Origin: an uncultured Lachnospiraceae bacterium
Lineage (GTDB): Bacteria > Bacillota > Clostridia > Lachnospirales > Lachnospiraceae
Assembly (NCBI GenBank): GCA_900551235.1
Contig: URUU01000041.1
Coordinates: 1 to 20,968, forward strand
Length of the DNA: 20,968 bases
Reading direction: 5' to 3'
Numbering within the stretch: position 1 is the first letter of the stretch; every line of letters starts with the position of its first letter. Positions 14,274 through 20,968 of this stretch are shown piece after piece. The position numbers and the translations under genes are program-made. Below the pieces are notes generated by a model. That model searched no databases. It was not told the DNA's origin and saw only the letters and a list, made by a program, of their open reading frames with translations.

Positions 14274-15626
14274 TTATTCTTTTTCCATCTGAAACTTTTT
14301 CTCTATAAAAGAAGTATCAAAATTTCCATTGATAAAATCCTCATCATCCAGAATCTGAAACTGAAAATCAAGATTTGTCGTGATTCCCTCCAGAACCAAC
14401 TCCCCAAGAGCACTTCTCATTTTCTTTATCGCACCCTGTCTTGTTCTGTCATGGACGATCACTTTTGCCGCCATCGAATCGTAGTAAGGCGATATCTCAC
14501 ATCCACCGTAAATGGCAGTATCGACCCGCACACCAAAGCCTCCCGGCAGATGTACCTGACCGATCTTTCCCGGACACGGCATAAAATTCTTCTTTGGATC
14601 TTCGGCATTGATGCGGCATTCCAGTGCATGACCGCGTAACGTGATCTCTTCCTGCGTCAGATCAAGCGGCCGGCCGGCTGCAATGTATATCTGCTCTTTG
14701 ATCAGGTCCACACCGGATACCATCTCTGTCACCGGATGTTCTACCTGGATCCGGGTGTTCATCTCCATAAAATAATAGTGCTTCTGTTTATCCAGGAGAA
14801 ATTCTATCGTTCCGGCATTTTCGTAGGCTGCCGCTTTTGCAGCACGCACTGCAGCCGATCCCATTTCTTTTCGCAGGGTTTCATCCAGCACGCTGCTTGG
14901 CGATTCTTCGATCACTTTCTGGTGATTTCTCTGAATGGAACAGTCACGCTCCCCAAGCTGAACAACATTACCGAATTTATCAGCGAGAATCTGAAATTCA
15001 ATATGTTTTGGTTCTTCAATATATTTCTCAATATACATGGAATCATCCCCGAAACCGCGGATTGCTTCCAACTGCGCTACCTTGAAATTTTCCAGAAAAT
15101 CTTCCGCTGTCTGTGAAAGCCGCATACCTTTTCCACCGCCTCCAAGTGCTGCTTTTATCATGACCGGATAACCTATCTGATCTGCCGCCTCTTTGGCCTC
15201 TCTGGCATCAGTGAGCGGTTCTTCCGTTCCCGGCACAACCGGAATGCCGGCTTTTATCATCGTATTTCTGGCTTCAGATTTGTTTCCCATGCGTTCGATC
15301 ACCTCTGCGGACGGGCCGATAAATGTGATCCCGCATTTTCTGCACATATCTGCAAATTTACTGTTTTCTGACAGAAATCCAAATCCAGGATGAATGGCAT
15401 CTGCTTTTGCTGCGATACAGGCACTTAAAATACGTTCCATATCAAGATAACTCTCCGCTGCGGCAGACGGTCCTATGCAGATGGCTTCGTCTGCCAGCTG
15501 AGCATGCAGTGCCTCCGCATCTGCCTGTGAATAGACGGCAACAGTACGGACGCCCAGCTCTCTGCATGCACGTATGATCCGAAGTGCGATCTCCCCCCGG
15601 TTGGCGATCAATATTTTCTGAAACAT
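14274..15626 (-). CDS. accC: Acetyl-CoA carboxylase, biotin carboxylase subunit
   Basis: Carboxylates the biotin of AccB using ATP and bicarbonate, the first half-reaction of malonyl-CoA formation. The 450-residue product starts MFQKILIANRGEIALRI. It carries the Gly-rich ATP loop KAALGGGGKGMR, the ERDCSIQRNHQKVIEE segment and the metal and catalytic region MEMNTRIQVEHPVTEMV. The C-terminal part has the usual GHALECRINAEDP. Length matches stand-alone AccC. ATG 15626 is chosen over an upstream in-frame start because GGAG lies 6 nt ahead. It is 13 bp after fabZ and 12 bp before accDA. Confidence 0.96.
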   Translation of the reverse strand: MFQKILIANRGEIALRIIRACRELGVRTVAVYSQADAEALHAQLADEAICIGPSAAAESYLDMERILSACIAAKADAIHPGFGFLSENSKFADMCRKCGITFIGPSAEVIERMGNKSEARNTMIKAGIPVVPGTEEPLTDAREAKEAADQIGYPVMIKAALGGGGKGMRLSQTAEDFLENFKVAQLEAIRGFGDDSMYIEKYIEEPKHIEFQILADKFGNVVQLGERDCSIQRNHQKVIEESPSSVLDETLRKEMGSAAVRAAKAAAYENAGTIEFLLDKQKHYYFMEMNTRIQVEHPVTEMVSGVDLIKEQIYIAAGRPLDLTQEEITLRGHALECRINAEDPKKNFMPCPGKIGQVHLPGGFGVRVDTAIYGGCEISPYYDSMAAKVIVHDRTRQGAIKKMRSALGELVLEGITTNLDFQFQILDDEDFINGNFDTSFIEKKFQMEKE

Positions 15627-15639
15627 GCTTCTCTCCTTT

Positions 15640-16068
15640 TTATCCGATCGCAAAGGTCAGCTCTGCAGATACGGCTGTTTCCCCGTCAACCGTTGCCACT
15701 GCTTTTCCGATCCCGATCGGACCTTTCTTTTTGATCATTTCCACTTCCAGCATCAGGACATCCCCCGGAACTACTTTCCGTTTGAATTTTGCCTGGTTGA
15801 TGGCACCAAAATAAGCTGTTTTCCCCTTATATTCCGGACAGGACAACATCACAACCGCACCTACCTGAGCCAGTGCCTCGATCATCAGCACACCCGGCAT
15901 GACCGGTTCCTGCGGAAAATGACCTGCAAAATAGGGTTCGTTATAACTGACACACTTTTTGCCGATCCCATGCTCGCCCGGTGTCAGTTCTTCAATCGTA
16001 TCGATCAGAAGCATCGGCTGTCTGTGCGGGATCACTTCCATGATTTCTTTTGCTTTCATCACTGACAT
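15640..16068 (-). CDS. fabZ: 3-hydroxyacyl-ACP dehydratase FabZ
   Basis: Removes water from (3R)-hydroxyacyl-ACP to give trans-2-enoyl-ACP, the substrate of FabK. The 142-residue hot-dog protein has IPHRQPMLLID near the N-terminus and the active-site segment HFPQEPVMPGVLMIEALAQ, with His50 and Glu64. ATG 16068 is the start: GGAGG (16077-16081) is exactly 8 nt upstream, while a TTG five codons earlier would sit on the ribosome site itself. No fabA, fabM or second fabZ is visible here, so this enzyme does not by itself explain how unsaturated chains arise. Confidence 0.96.
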   Translation of the reverse strand: MSVMKAKEIMEVIPHRQPMLLIDTIEELTPGEHGIGKKCVSYNEPYFAGHFPQEPVMPGVLMIEALAQVGAVVMLSCPEYKGKTAYFGAINQAKFKRKVVPGDVLMLEVEMIKKKGPIGIGKAVATVDGETAVSAELTFAIG

Positions 16069-16091
16069 TTTTTCTTCCTCCAAAGACGATA

Positions 16092-16571
16092 TTATTTAAT
16101 ACAGAACAGCGGCTGTCCGTATTCTACCATCTCGCCGTTTTTCGCAAGTACTTTCTCTACGGTACCGTCACGCTCTGCCACAATTTCATTCATCAGTTTC
16201 ATTGCTTCAATGATGCCGATCGTCTGACCTTTTGTCACCGTATCTCCCGGTTTTACAAATGGATCTTCTTCCGGAGACGGTGCCAGATAGAACGTGCCGA
16301 CCAGCGGTGAGCAGACGAGATTTTCCTCATTTTCGATATCCTCTGTAAAAGATTCTTCCGGATCATGATTTGCAGGATTACGGGACGTGACGCTGTTTTT
16401 CCCTGCTTCCATAAAAACCTCGCCCTGCTCTGCTGCGGTATCTTCCGTGCAGATCTTTACGACTTTTTCTTTTTTCATGCAAAGCTGAAGATTGCCTTCT
16501 TCTAAAGTAAATTCGGTCAGCCCGGATGCAGAAACTTTATCGATCAGTGTAAGAATTTTTTCAATCTCCAT
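16092..16571 (-). CDS. accB: Acetyl-CoA carboxylase, biotin carboxyl carrier protein
   Basis: Carries the biotin that shuttles between AccC and the carboxyltransferase. The 159-residue product has the N-terminal BCCP helix region (IEKILTLIDKVSASGLTEFTLEEG). A 35-residue linker follows that is acidic rather than Ala/Pro-rich. The C-terminal biotinyl domain begins near VCSPLVGTFYLAPSPEEDPFV. The biotinylation motif is EAMKLMNE with Lys125. ATG 16571 has GGAGG 8 nt upstream. It sits between fabF and fabZ, 23 bp before fabZ, the usual Firmicute order. Confidence 0.96.
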   Translation of the reverse strand: MEIEKILTLIDKVSASGLTEFTLEEGNLQLCMKKEKVVKICTEDTAAEQGEVFMEAGKNSVTSRNPANHDPEESFTEDIENEENLVCSPLVGTFYLAPSPEEDPFVKPGDTVTKGQTIGIIEAMKLMNEIVAERDGTVEKVLAKNGEMVEYGQPLFCIK

Positions 16572-16583
16572 ATCTGATTCCTC

Positions 16584-17816
16584 CTAGCGATACTTTTTGA
16601 TCAAAATACTTGCATTGTGTCCGCCAAATCCAAAAGAATTACTCAGTGCATAGTCAAAAGATTCCCGGATTTCCGTATCCGGCACATAATTTAAATCCAT
16701 CTCTTCTTCTGCCTCCTGAAATCCGACGGTCGGATGGATGTAACCTTCTTCCAGCTCTTTGACACAGGTAATAAACTCCACCGCACCGGCTGCCCCAAGC
16801 ATATGTCCGACCATGGATTTTGTGGAATTGATGCGGATGTTGTACGCATGTTCTCCAAAGGCTTTTTTGATCGCTCTTGTCTCAAACAGATCATTGTGAT
16901 GCGTACTGGTTCCGTGTGCGTTTATGTAAGTCAGTTCTGTTTTGTCAATTTTAGCATCCGCAACGGCATCGCTCATCGCCCTTGCCGCACCCTCGCCGTC
17001 TTCTGCCGGAGAAGTGATATGATAAGCATCGCTTGTGCATCCATATCCGACCACTTCTGCCAGAATATTGGCATTTCTTGCCTGTGCATGGGAAAGTTCT
17101 TCAAGGATGACAACACCTGCACCTTCACCCATCACAAATCCGCTGCGCTCCTTGTCAAACGGGATGGAGCAGCGTTTCGGATCGGTTGCAGAAGACAGTG
17201 CCGTCAGAGCGGAAAATCCGCCGACACCCATCGGACAGATGGCTGCTTCTGTACCGCCTGCCACGATCACATCGGCATCTCCGATCTGAATACTGCGGAA
17301 CGCTTCGCCGATGGAATGGGTTCCGGTCGCACAGGCAGTCACCACATTCAGGCTTTTCCCTTTCAGTCCAAGCTGAATGGAAACATTTCCGCATGCCATG
17401 TTAGAGATCATAAGCGGAACGAGAAGCGGATTGATCCTGGATGCCCCACGCTCCAGCAGTCTTTTATGCTCCCGCTCCATTGCCTGCAGACTTCCGATAC
17501 CGGAACCAACATAACAGCCCACACGGTAAGGATCTTCTTTTTCCATATCAATGCCCGCATTTTCCATCGCTTCCGCGGCAGCTGCCACCGCATACTGACA
17601 GAACAGTTCCATACGTCTTGCTGCCTTGAAATCCATAAATTCTTTCGGATCAAAATCTTTGATCTCTGCCGCCAGGCTTGCCTTAAACCCTGTGGTGTCA
17701 AATTTGGTGATCTTATCAAATCCGGTCTTTTTTTCTTTGATGCTGTTCCAGAAATTCTCAATACCGATGCCAACTGGTGTCACAGCCCCCATACCGGTCA
17801 CTACAACTCGTCTCAT
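16584..17816 (-). CDS. fabF: Beta-ketoacyl-ACP synthase II
   Basis: Condenses malonyl-ACP with the growing acyl-ACP, adding two carbons per cycle. The 410-residue protein has the Cys-His-His triad: Cys162 in VVTACATGTHSIG, His301 in INAHGTSTHHND, and His338 in MVGHMLGAAGAVE, with Lys333 just before. The C-terminal NSFGFGGHNAS is intact. Length is normal for FabF. ATG 17816 has GGAGG 6 nt upstream. It is the only elongating synthase in the operon, so it may also act on unsaturated intermediates, a FabB-like role. It lies 20 bp after fabG and 12 bp before accB. Confidence 0.97.
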   Translation of the reverse strand: MRRVVVTGMGAVTPVGIGIENFWNSIKEKKTGFDKITKFDTTGFKASLAAEIKDFDPKEFMDFKAARRMELFCQYAVAAAAEAMENAGIDMEKEDPYRVGCYVGSGIGSLQAMEREHKRLLERGASRINPLLVPLMISNMACGNVSIQLGLKGKSLNVVTACATGTHSIGEAFRSIQIGDADVIVAGGTEAAICPMGVGGFSALTALSSATDPKRCSIPFDKERSGFVMGEGAGVVILEELSHAQARNANILAEVVGYGCTSDAYHITSPAEDGEGAARAMSDAVADAKIDKTELTYINAHGTSTHHNDLFETRAIKKAFGEHAYNIRINSTKSMVGHMLGAAGAVEFITCVKELEEGYIHPTVGFQEAEEEMDLNYVPDTEIRESFDYALSNSFGFGGHNASILIKKYR

Positions 17817-17836
17817 ATCTTGCCTCCTGTTTTATG

Positions 17837-18577
17837 TTACATTGCCATGCCGCCATCCACACAGAGCACCTGCCCTGTGATATAAGATGCCATATCCGAT
17901 GTCAGAAATGCCACTGCTTCTGCCACATCTTCCGGCTGTCCGAACTTTTGCATCGGAATCTGCTGTGTTACCTGTTTTTTTATATTATCAGAAAGTTTTT
18001 CTGTCATATCTGTCTCGATAAATCCTGGTGCAACGGCATTTACCTGGATATTTCTGCCTGCAAATTCTCGGGCTATGGTTTTGGTAAGGCCGATGATTCC
18101 TGCTTTTGCAGCTGCATAGTTTGCCTGACCGGCATTTCCAAGCACACCGGACACTGACGCAATGTTTACAATTTTGCCGCTTTTCTGGCGGATCATCTGT
18201 CTTGCCGCCGCATGGATCGTGTTAAATGCACCTTTTAAATTGACTTCGATCACACGGTCAAAATCTGCTTCGCTCATCCGCATGATCAGATTGTCTTTTG
18301 TGATCCCAGCATTATTGATCAGAATATCCAGCCGTCCATATTGCTTGACGATTTCTTTGACCATATCTTCTGTGGCATGAAAATCTGAGATATCACAGCC
18401 ATAAACCACGGCTTTTCCACCTGCATTTTGGATCTCTTCTGCCGTCTTCTCTGCCTTTTCTTTTGAACCGCTGTAATTTACGACAACAAAAATATTTTTC
18501 ATTGCCAGTGTTTTTGCGATCTGAGAACCGATTCCTCTGGATGCACCAGTCACCAGTGCAATTTTTTCTTCCATCAT
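17837..18577 (-). CDS. fabG: 3-oxoacyl-ACP reductase FabG
   Basis: NADPH-dependent reduction of 3-oxoacyl-ACP to (3R)-hydroxyacyl-ACP. The 246-residue short-chain dehydrogenase has the nucleotide loop TGASRGIG (10-17), NNAG (88-91) and the catalytic Ser141, Tyr154 and Lys158 (YAAAK). The C-terminus ends GQVLCVDGGMAM, as usual for FabG. The ATG at 18577 overlaps the fabD stop as ATGA (4 bp), so translation is coupled; a second ATG follows directly. Confidence 0.97.
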   Translation of the reverse strand: MMEEKIALVTGASRGIGSQIAKTLAMKNIFVVVNYSGSKEKAEKTAEEIQNAGGKAVVYGCDISDFHATEDMVKEIVKQYGRLDILINNAGITKDNLIMRMSEADFDRVIEVNLKGAFNTIHAAARQMIRQKSGKIVNIASVSGVLGNAGQANYAAAKAGIIGLTKTIAREFAGRNIQVNAVAPGFIETDMTEKLSDNIKKQVTQQIPMQKFGQPEDVAEAVAFLTSDMASYITGQVLCVDGGMAM

Positions 18578-19500
18578 AAGATACCTCTGCTTTCCAGTAC
18601 TTTTTCCAGATCTTCCGGTTTTTCAATGGAAAATCCCATCACGTTTCGGTTGATCTTTCGAAGAAAACCGCTTAGCGTTTTCCCAGGTCCGATCTCCACA
18701 AACGTGTCAACGCCATCTGCGATCATACGTTCCACACTTTGCTGCCATAACACGGAAGATGCTACCTGCTTTGCAAGAAGTTCTTTGATTGCCTCTTTTT
18801 CTGTCACATATTCTGCTGTGACATTTGTCACATACGGGATCACAGGATCCTGTACCGTTACCGTTTTTAAGACTTCCGCAAGTTTTTTTCCTGCCTCTTC
18901 CAGCATCGGTGAATGAAACGGACCGCTGACCTTGAGCGGCAGCACCCTTCTTGCACCGGCTTCTTTTAAAGCCATGCCCGCTCTCTCAACGGCAGCATCT
19001 TCTCCGGTGATCACAACCTGCCCAGGACAGTTATAATTAGCCACAGAAACCCTGCCTTCTGTTTCCTGACAGATTTTCCGAATCTGCTCTCCATCCATGC
19101 CGATCACGGCCGCCATCGCTCCGCCTGTCGGAACTGCTTCCTGCATGAAAATGCCTCTCTGACGCACCACGCGAAATGCCGTTTCCATATCCAGCACACC
19201 GCTTGTGATCAACGCACCATATTCTCCAAGACTGAGCCCGGCACTGACATCCGCAGTAAGTCCTGCTTCCTGCACCGCTCCAAGGATCGCTGCTTCACAG
19301 GCAAGGATGGCAATCTGCGTATACTGCGTTTCGTTCAGTTTTTCATTTTCTTCAAAACAGAGTGCCGGAATGTCCAGCCCGGTCGCTTTCGAAGCGAGGT
19401 CAAAAATCTCCCTTGCCTTTTTACTTCTCTCATAAAATTCTTTTCCCATGCCGGCATGCTGTGCACCCTGCCCCGGGAATACAAATGCAATTTTGCCCAT
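18574..19500 (-). CDS. fabD: Malonyl-CoA:ACP transacylase FabD
   Basis: Moves malonyl from CoA to ACP to supply the elongation cycle. The 308-residue protein begins KIAFVFPGQGAQHAGMG. It has the nucleophile elbow GLSLGEYGAL (Ser90), the substrate carboxylate-binding Arg of RQRG (about 115) and the active His in VSGPFHSPML (His196). The usual GHSLGE reads GLSLGE here, a change I believe is common in Clostridia. ATG 19500 lies 3 bp after fabK with GAGG 8 nt upstream. Confidence 0.97.
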   Translation of the reverse strand: MGKIAFVFPGQGAQHAGMGKEFYERSKKAREIFDLASKATGLDIPALCFEENEKLNETQYTQIAILACEAAILGAVQEAGLTADVSAGLSLGEYGALITSGVLDMETAFRVVRQRGIFMQEAVPTGGAMAAVIGMDGEQIRKICQETEGRVSVANYNCPGQVVITGEDAAVERAGMALKEAGARRVLPLKVSGPFHSPMLEEAGKKLAEVLKTVTVQDPVIPYVTNVTAEYVTEKEAIKELLAKQVASSVLWQQSVERMIADGVDTFVEIGPGKTLSGFLRKINRNVMGFSIEKPEDLEKVLESRGIL

Positions 19501-19503
19501 CTT

Positions 19504-20430
19504 CTATGCCTCTTTCAGAAGTTTTTTTGCCTGATCCATAATCTCTTCGATCATCTCACTGCAAGTCTGTTCCTGTTTCACCAGACCTGCACTCTGACCT
19601 GCCATAACGGTTCCTCTTGTCACATCCCCTTCCACAACTGCCTTACGCAGTGTGCCGAGCGTCATCAGCTCCAGTTCTTCAAACGAAGCCCCTTCTTTTT
19701 CCAGTTTCAGATATTCTCTGGTCATCTGATTTCTCAGACAGCGGACAGGATGTCCGGTGCTCATTCCTGTAACTTCCGAATCGATATCTCTTGCTTTCAG
19801 CACACGTTCTTTATAAGCTTCGTGAACAATGGATTCTCTGGAAACGATAAAACGCGTCCCCATCTGAACAGCATCGGCTCCGAGCATTCTTGCCGCTGCA
19901 AATCCTCTGCCATCTGCGATCCCGCCGGCTGCAATGACCGGTATGTTTACTGCATCCACAATCTGTGGAACAAGTGTCATCGTCGTCTGGGCACCGATGT
20001 GTCCGCCGGACTCCATCCCTTCTGCAACCAGTGCATCGGCCCCGACACGTTCCATCCTTCTGGCAAGTGCTACAGAAGCCACCACCGGAATAACACGGAT
20101 CCCCGCCTCTTTCCACATTTTCATGTATTTTTCCGGGCTTCCGGCACCGGTCGTAACCGCTTTTACGCCTTCTTCTGCAACTGCCTGTGCCACTTCATCC
20201 GCATGCTGGCTCAGCAGCATGACATTGACACCAAATGGCTTGTCCGTCAGTTCTTTTGCCTTTCGTATCTCATCACGCACCCACTTGGCCGGTGCATTGG
20301 CAGCTCCGATGATACCAAAGCCTCCGGCATTTGATACCGCTGCCGCCAGATGATGTTCTGCTACCCATGCCATACCGCCCTGAATGATCGGATACCTTAT
20401 TCCAAGAAGTTCTGCCACTTCTGATTTCAT
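19504..20430 (-). CDS. fabK: Enoyl-ACP reductase II (FMN-dependent) FabK
   Basis: Reduces trans-2-enoyl-ACP in the last step of each elongation cycle. It is the flavoprotein alternative to FabI and is known to be insensitive to triclosan. The 308-residue TIM-barrel protein has IRYPIIQGGMAWVAE, NAGGFGIIG, TTGAGSPE, EGMESGGHIG with the active His144, and the FMN-phosphate region ending DAVQMGTRF. There is no C-terminal cysteine cluster, unlike its relative at the end of the operon. ATG 20430 is chosen because GGAGGAG lies 6 to 8 nt upstream (20439-20443); an in-frame extension to 20484 would swallow that site. The 65-bp gap to acpP holds a 7-bp direct repeat (20469-20485) and no clear terminator. 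Confidence 0.96.
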   Translation of the reverse strand: MKSEVAELLGIRYPIIQGGMAWVAEHHLAAAVSNAGGFGIIGAANAPAKWVRDEIRKAKELTDKPFGVNVMLLSQHADEVAQAVAEEGVKAVTTGAGSPEKYMKMWKEAGIRVIPVVASVALARRMERVGADALVAEGMESGGHIGAQTTMTLVPQIVDAVNIPVIAAGGIADGRGFAAARMLGADAVQMGTRFIVSRESIVHEAYKERVLKARDIDSEVTGMSTGHPVRCLRNQMTREYLKLEKEGASFEELELMTLGTLRKAVVEGDVTRGTVMAGQSAGLVKQEQTCSEMIEEIMDQAKKLLKEA

Positions 20431-20495
20431 GCTATACTCCTCCATCTGTCCGTTACCATTTTTAATGAACTCTTCACTCTTCACTGCGGCTTATT

Positions 20496-20729
20496 TCAGG
20501 CTTCTACACCTTTCTGTTTCAGATAATCCATGACACTTCCTACCGTTGTCAGCTGTTCCAGTTCTTCAGATGGGATTTCCACACCGTAAGTATCTTCCAG
20601 GGACATCACCAATTCAAACAGATCCAGGGAATCTGCCCCTAAATCTTCCTTAAAAGAACTCTCCAATTTAATCTCATCCTCTGGGCAATTTAACTGTTCT
20701 GCGATCAGTTTTTTCATTTTTTCAAACAT
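20496..20729 (-). CDS. acpP: Acyl carrier protein
   Basis: Holds acyl intermediates on a 4'-phosphopantetheine arm during fatty acid synthesis. The 77-residue acidic protein has the attachment motif GADSLDLFELVMSLED with Ser34, and helix III in VEIPSEELEQLTTVGSVMDYL. Length is typical. ATG 20729 is chosen over an upstream in-frame start at 20780 because AAAGGAGA lies 6 to 8 nt ahead, at about 20737-20744. It is the first gene of the operon and follows a strong promoter with two FabT-like operators, so its level should respond to long-chain acyl-ACP if FabT is the regulator. Confidence 0.97.
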   Translation of the reverse strand: MFEKMKKLIAEQLNCPEDEIKLESSFKEDLGADSLDLFELVMSLEDTYGVEIPSEELEQLTTVGSVMDYLKQKGVEA

Positions 20730-20813
20730 TTTGATTTCTCCTTTACTCGTTGTTATTTTTCTGTATGCGTGCTTATACACGTCTTTCTTTTTAACCTTTT
20801 ATTATGTCTTTCA

Positions 20814-20836
20814 AATATTTTGACTTTCAAAGTATA
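20814..20836. promoter_or_regulatory. FabT/MarR-like operator overlapping the -10
   Basis: Imperfect palindrome with TTTGA and TCAAA cores around a 3-bp centre (20824-20826); arms match at eight of ten positions. It covers the -10 hexamer of the acpP promoter, so a bound protein should block RNA polymerase. The core agrees with the FabT box known from streptococci (TTTGA-3 bp-TCAAA). Confidence 0.7.
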
Positions 20837-20859
20837 ATCCAGTACAAAGCGTTTGTCAA
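20831..20859 (-). promoter_or_regulatory. Promoter of the fatty acid synthesis operon
   Basis: On the minus strand a perfect -35, TTGACA (20859-20854), is followed after 17 bp by TATACT (20836-20831), five of six to the -10. The leader to acpP would be about 95 nt. It is AT-rich and holds only a weak CGTG/CACG hairpin. FabT-like palindromes lie against the -35 and over the -10. Confidence 0.85.
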
Positions 20860-20862
20860 GAT

Positions 20863-20887
20863 AAATATTTTGATAGTCAAAATATTT
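20863..20887. promoter_or_regulatory. FabT/MarR-like operator upstream of the -35
   Basis: Perfect palindrome with 11-bp arms (AAATATTTTGA and its complement) around a 3-bp centre (20874-20876). It lies 3 bp upstream of the -35 hexamer. It is the stronger of the two sites by symmetry and keeps the TTTGA-3 bp-TCAAA core of FabT boxes. The remaining 81 bp to the right edge (20888-20968) show no feature I can assign. Confidence 0.75.
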
Positions 20888-20968
20888 TTAACACTGTAAA
20901 CACTGCATCTAAGAATTTACGGTGATTTCCTGGCAGGTGTAAGGTGTTGAAATGCCGAGCATTTTATC

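Noticed and set aside
16734..17885. 383-codon plus-strand open frame opposite fabF
   Set aside because: Antisense to a clear FabF with intact active site; low-complexity composition and no family resemblance.
20909..20968. Minus-strand frame entering from the right edge and ending at a TAG (20909-20911), 19 codons visible
   Set aside because: It could be the tail of an upstream gene such as fabH or a regulator, but the visible residues match nothing I recognise and the length is too short to judge.
20952..20968. Possible plus-strand start codon with AAGGTG 5 nt upstream at the right edge
   Set aside because: Only five codons are visible and no convincing divergent promoter is seen.

Overview
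All recognised genes lie on the minus strand, so transcription runs from high to low coordinates. Gene content, Shine-Dalgarno sites of the GGAGG type, SigA-like promoters, and the use of FabK with FabT-like operators point to an anaerobic low/mid-GC Firmicute. A gut Lachnospiraceae-type Clostridium fits best. This placement is inferred from gene families and codon/protein style; no phylogenetic marker was analysed.

Region A (20968 to 11371) is a compact type II fatty acid synthesis operon in the order acpP, fabK, fabD, fabG, fabF, accB, fabZ, accC, accD-accA fusion, then a second FabK/nitronate-monooxygenase-family gene. Spacings range from a 4-bp overlap to about 65 bp. A strong promoter in front of acpP carries two FabT/MarR-like palindromes whose centres lie 50 bp apart, one against the -35 and one over the -10. 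The operon ends in a strong intrinsic terminator. Together these genes make malonyl-CoA (Acc), load it on ACP (FabD), and elongate and reduce the chain (FabF, FabG, FabZ, FabK). fabH and the fabT regulator gene are not in the window. The last gene has a C-terminal four-cysteine motif and overall layout like FabX of Helicobacter, an FMN/Fe-S decanoyl-ACP dehydrogenase/isomerase that starts unsaturated fatty acid synthesis. This is the most interesting candidate here.

Region B (11369 to 4078) starts with its own promoter only 3 bp beyond the terminator. It encodes gltX, a short UvrD/PcrA-like helicase, a MoxR/NorQ-type AAA+ ATPase, a NorD/CobT-like VWA protein and a polytopic membrane protein, all overlapping or a few bp apart. 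The ATPase/VWA pair resembles NorQD or CbbQO chaperone pairs, but no client enzyme is visible.

Region C (4071 to 1) starts with a promoter in the 87-bp gap and encodes the energising module of an ECF-type vitamin transporter (ecfA1, ecfA2, ecfT) and truA, with an intrinsic terminator/attenuator between ecfT and truA. Last comes the 5' part of a secreted protein (signal peptide, Ig-like module) that runs off the left edge inside near-perfect 60-bp (20-residue) tandem repeats.

There are no rRNA or tRNA genes, IS elements, CRISPR arrays or phage genes that I can see. No stretch longer than 300 bp lacks a gene.
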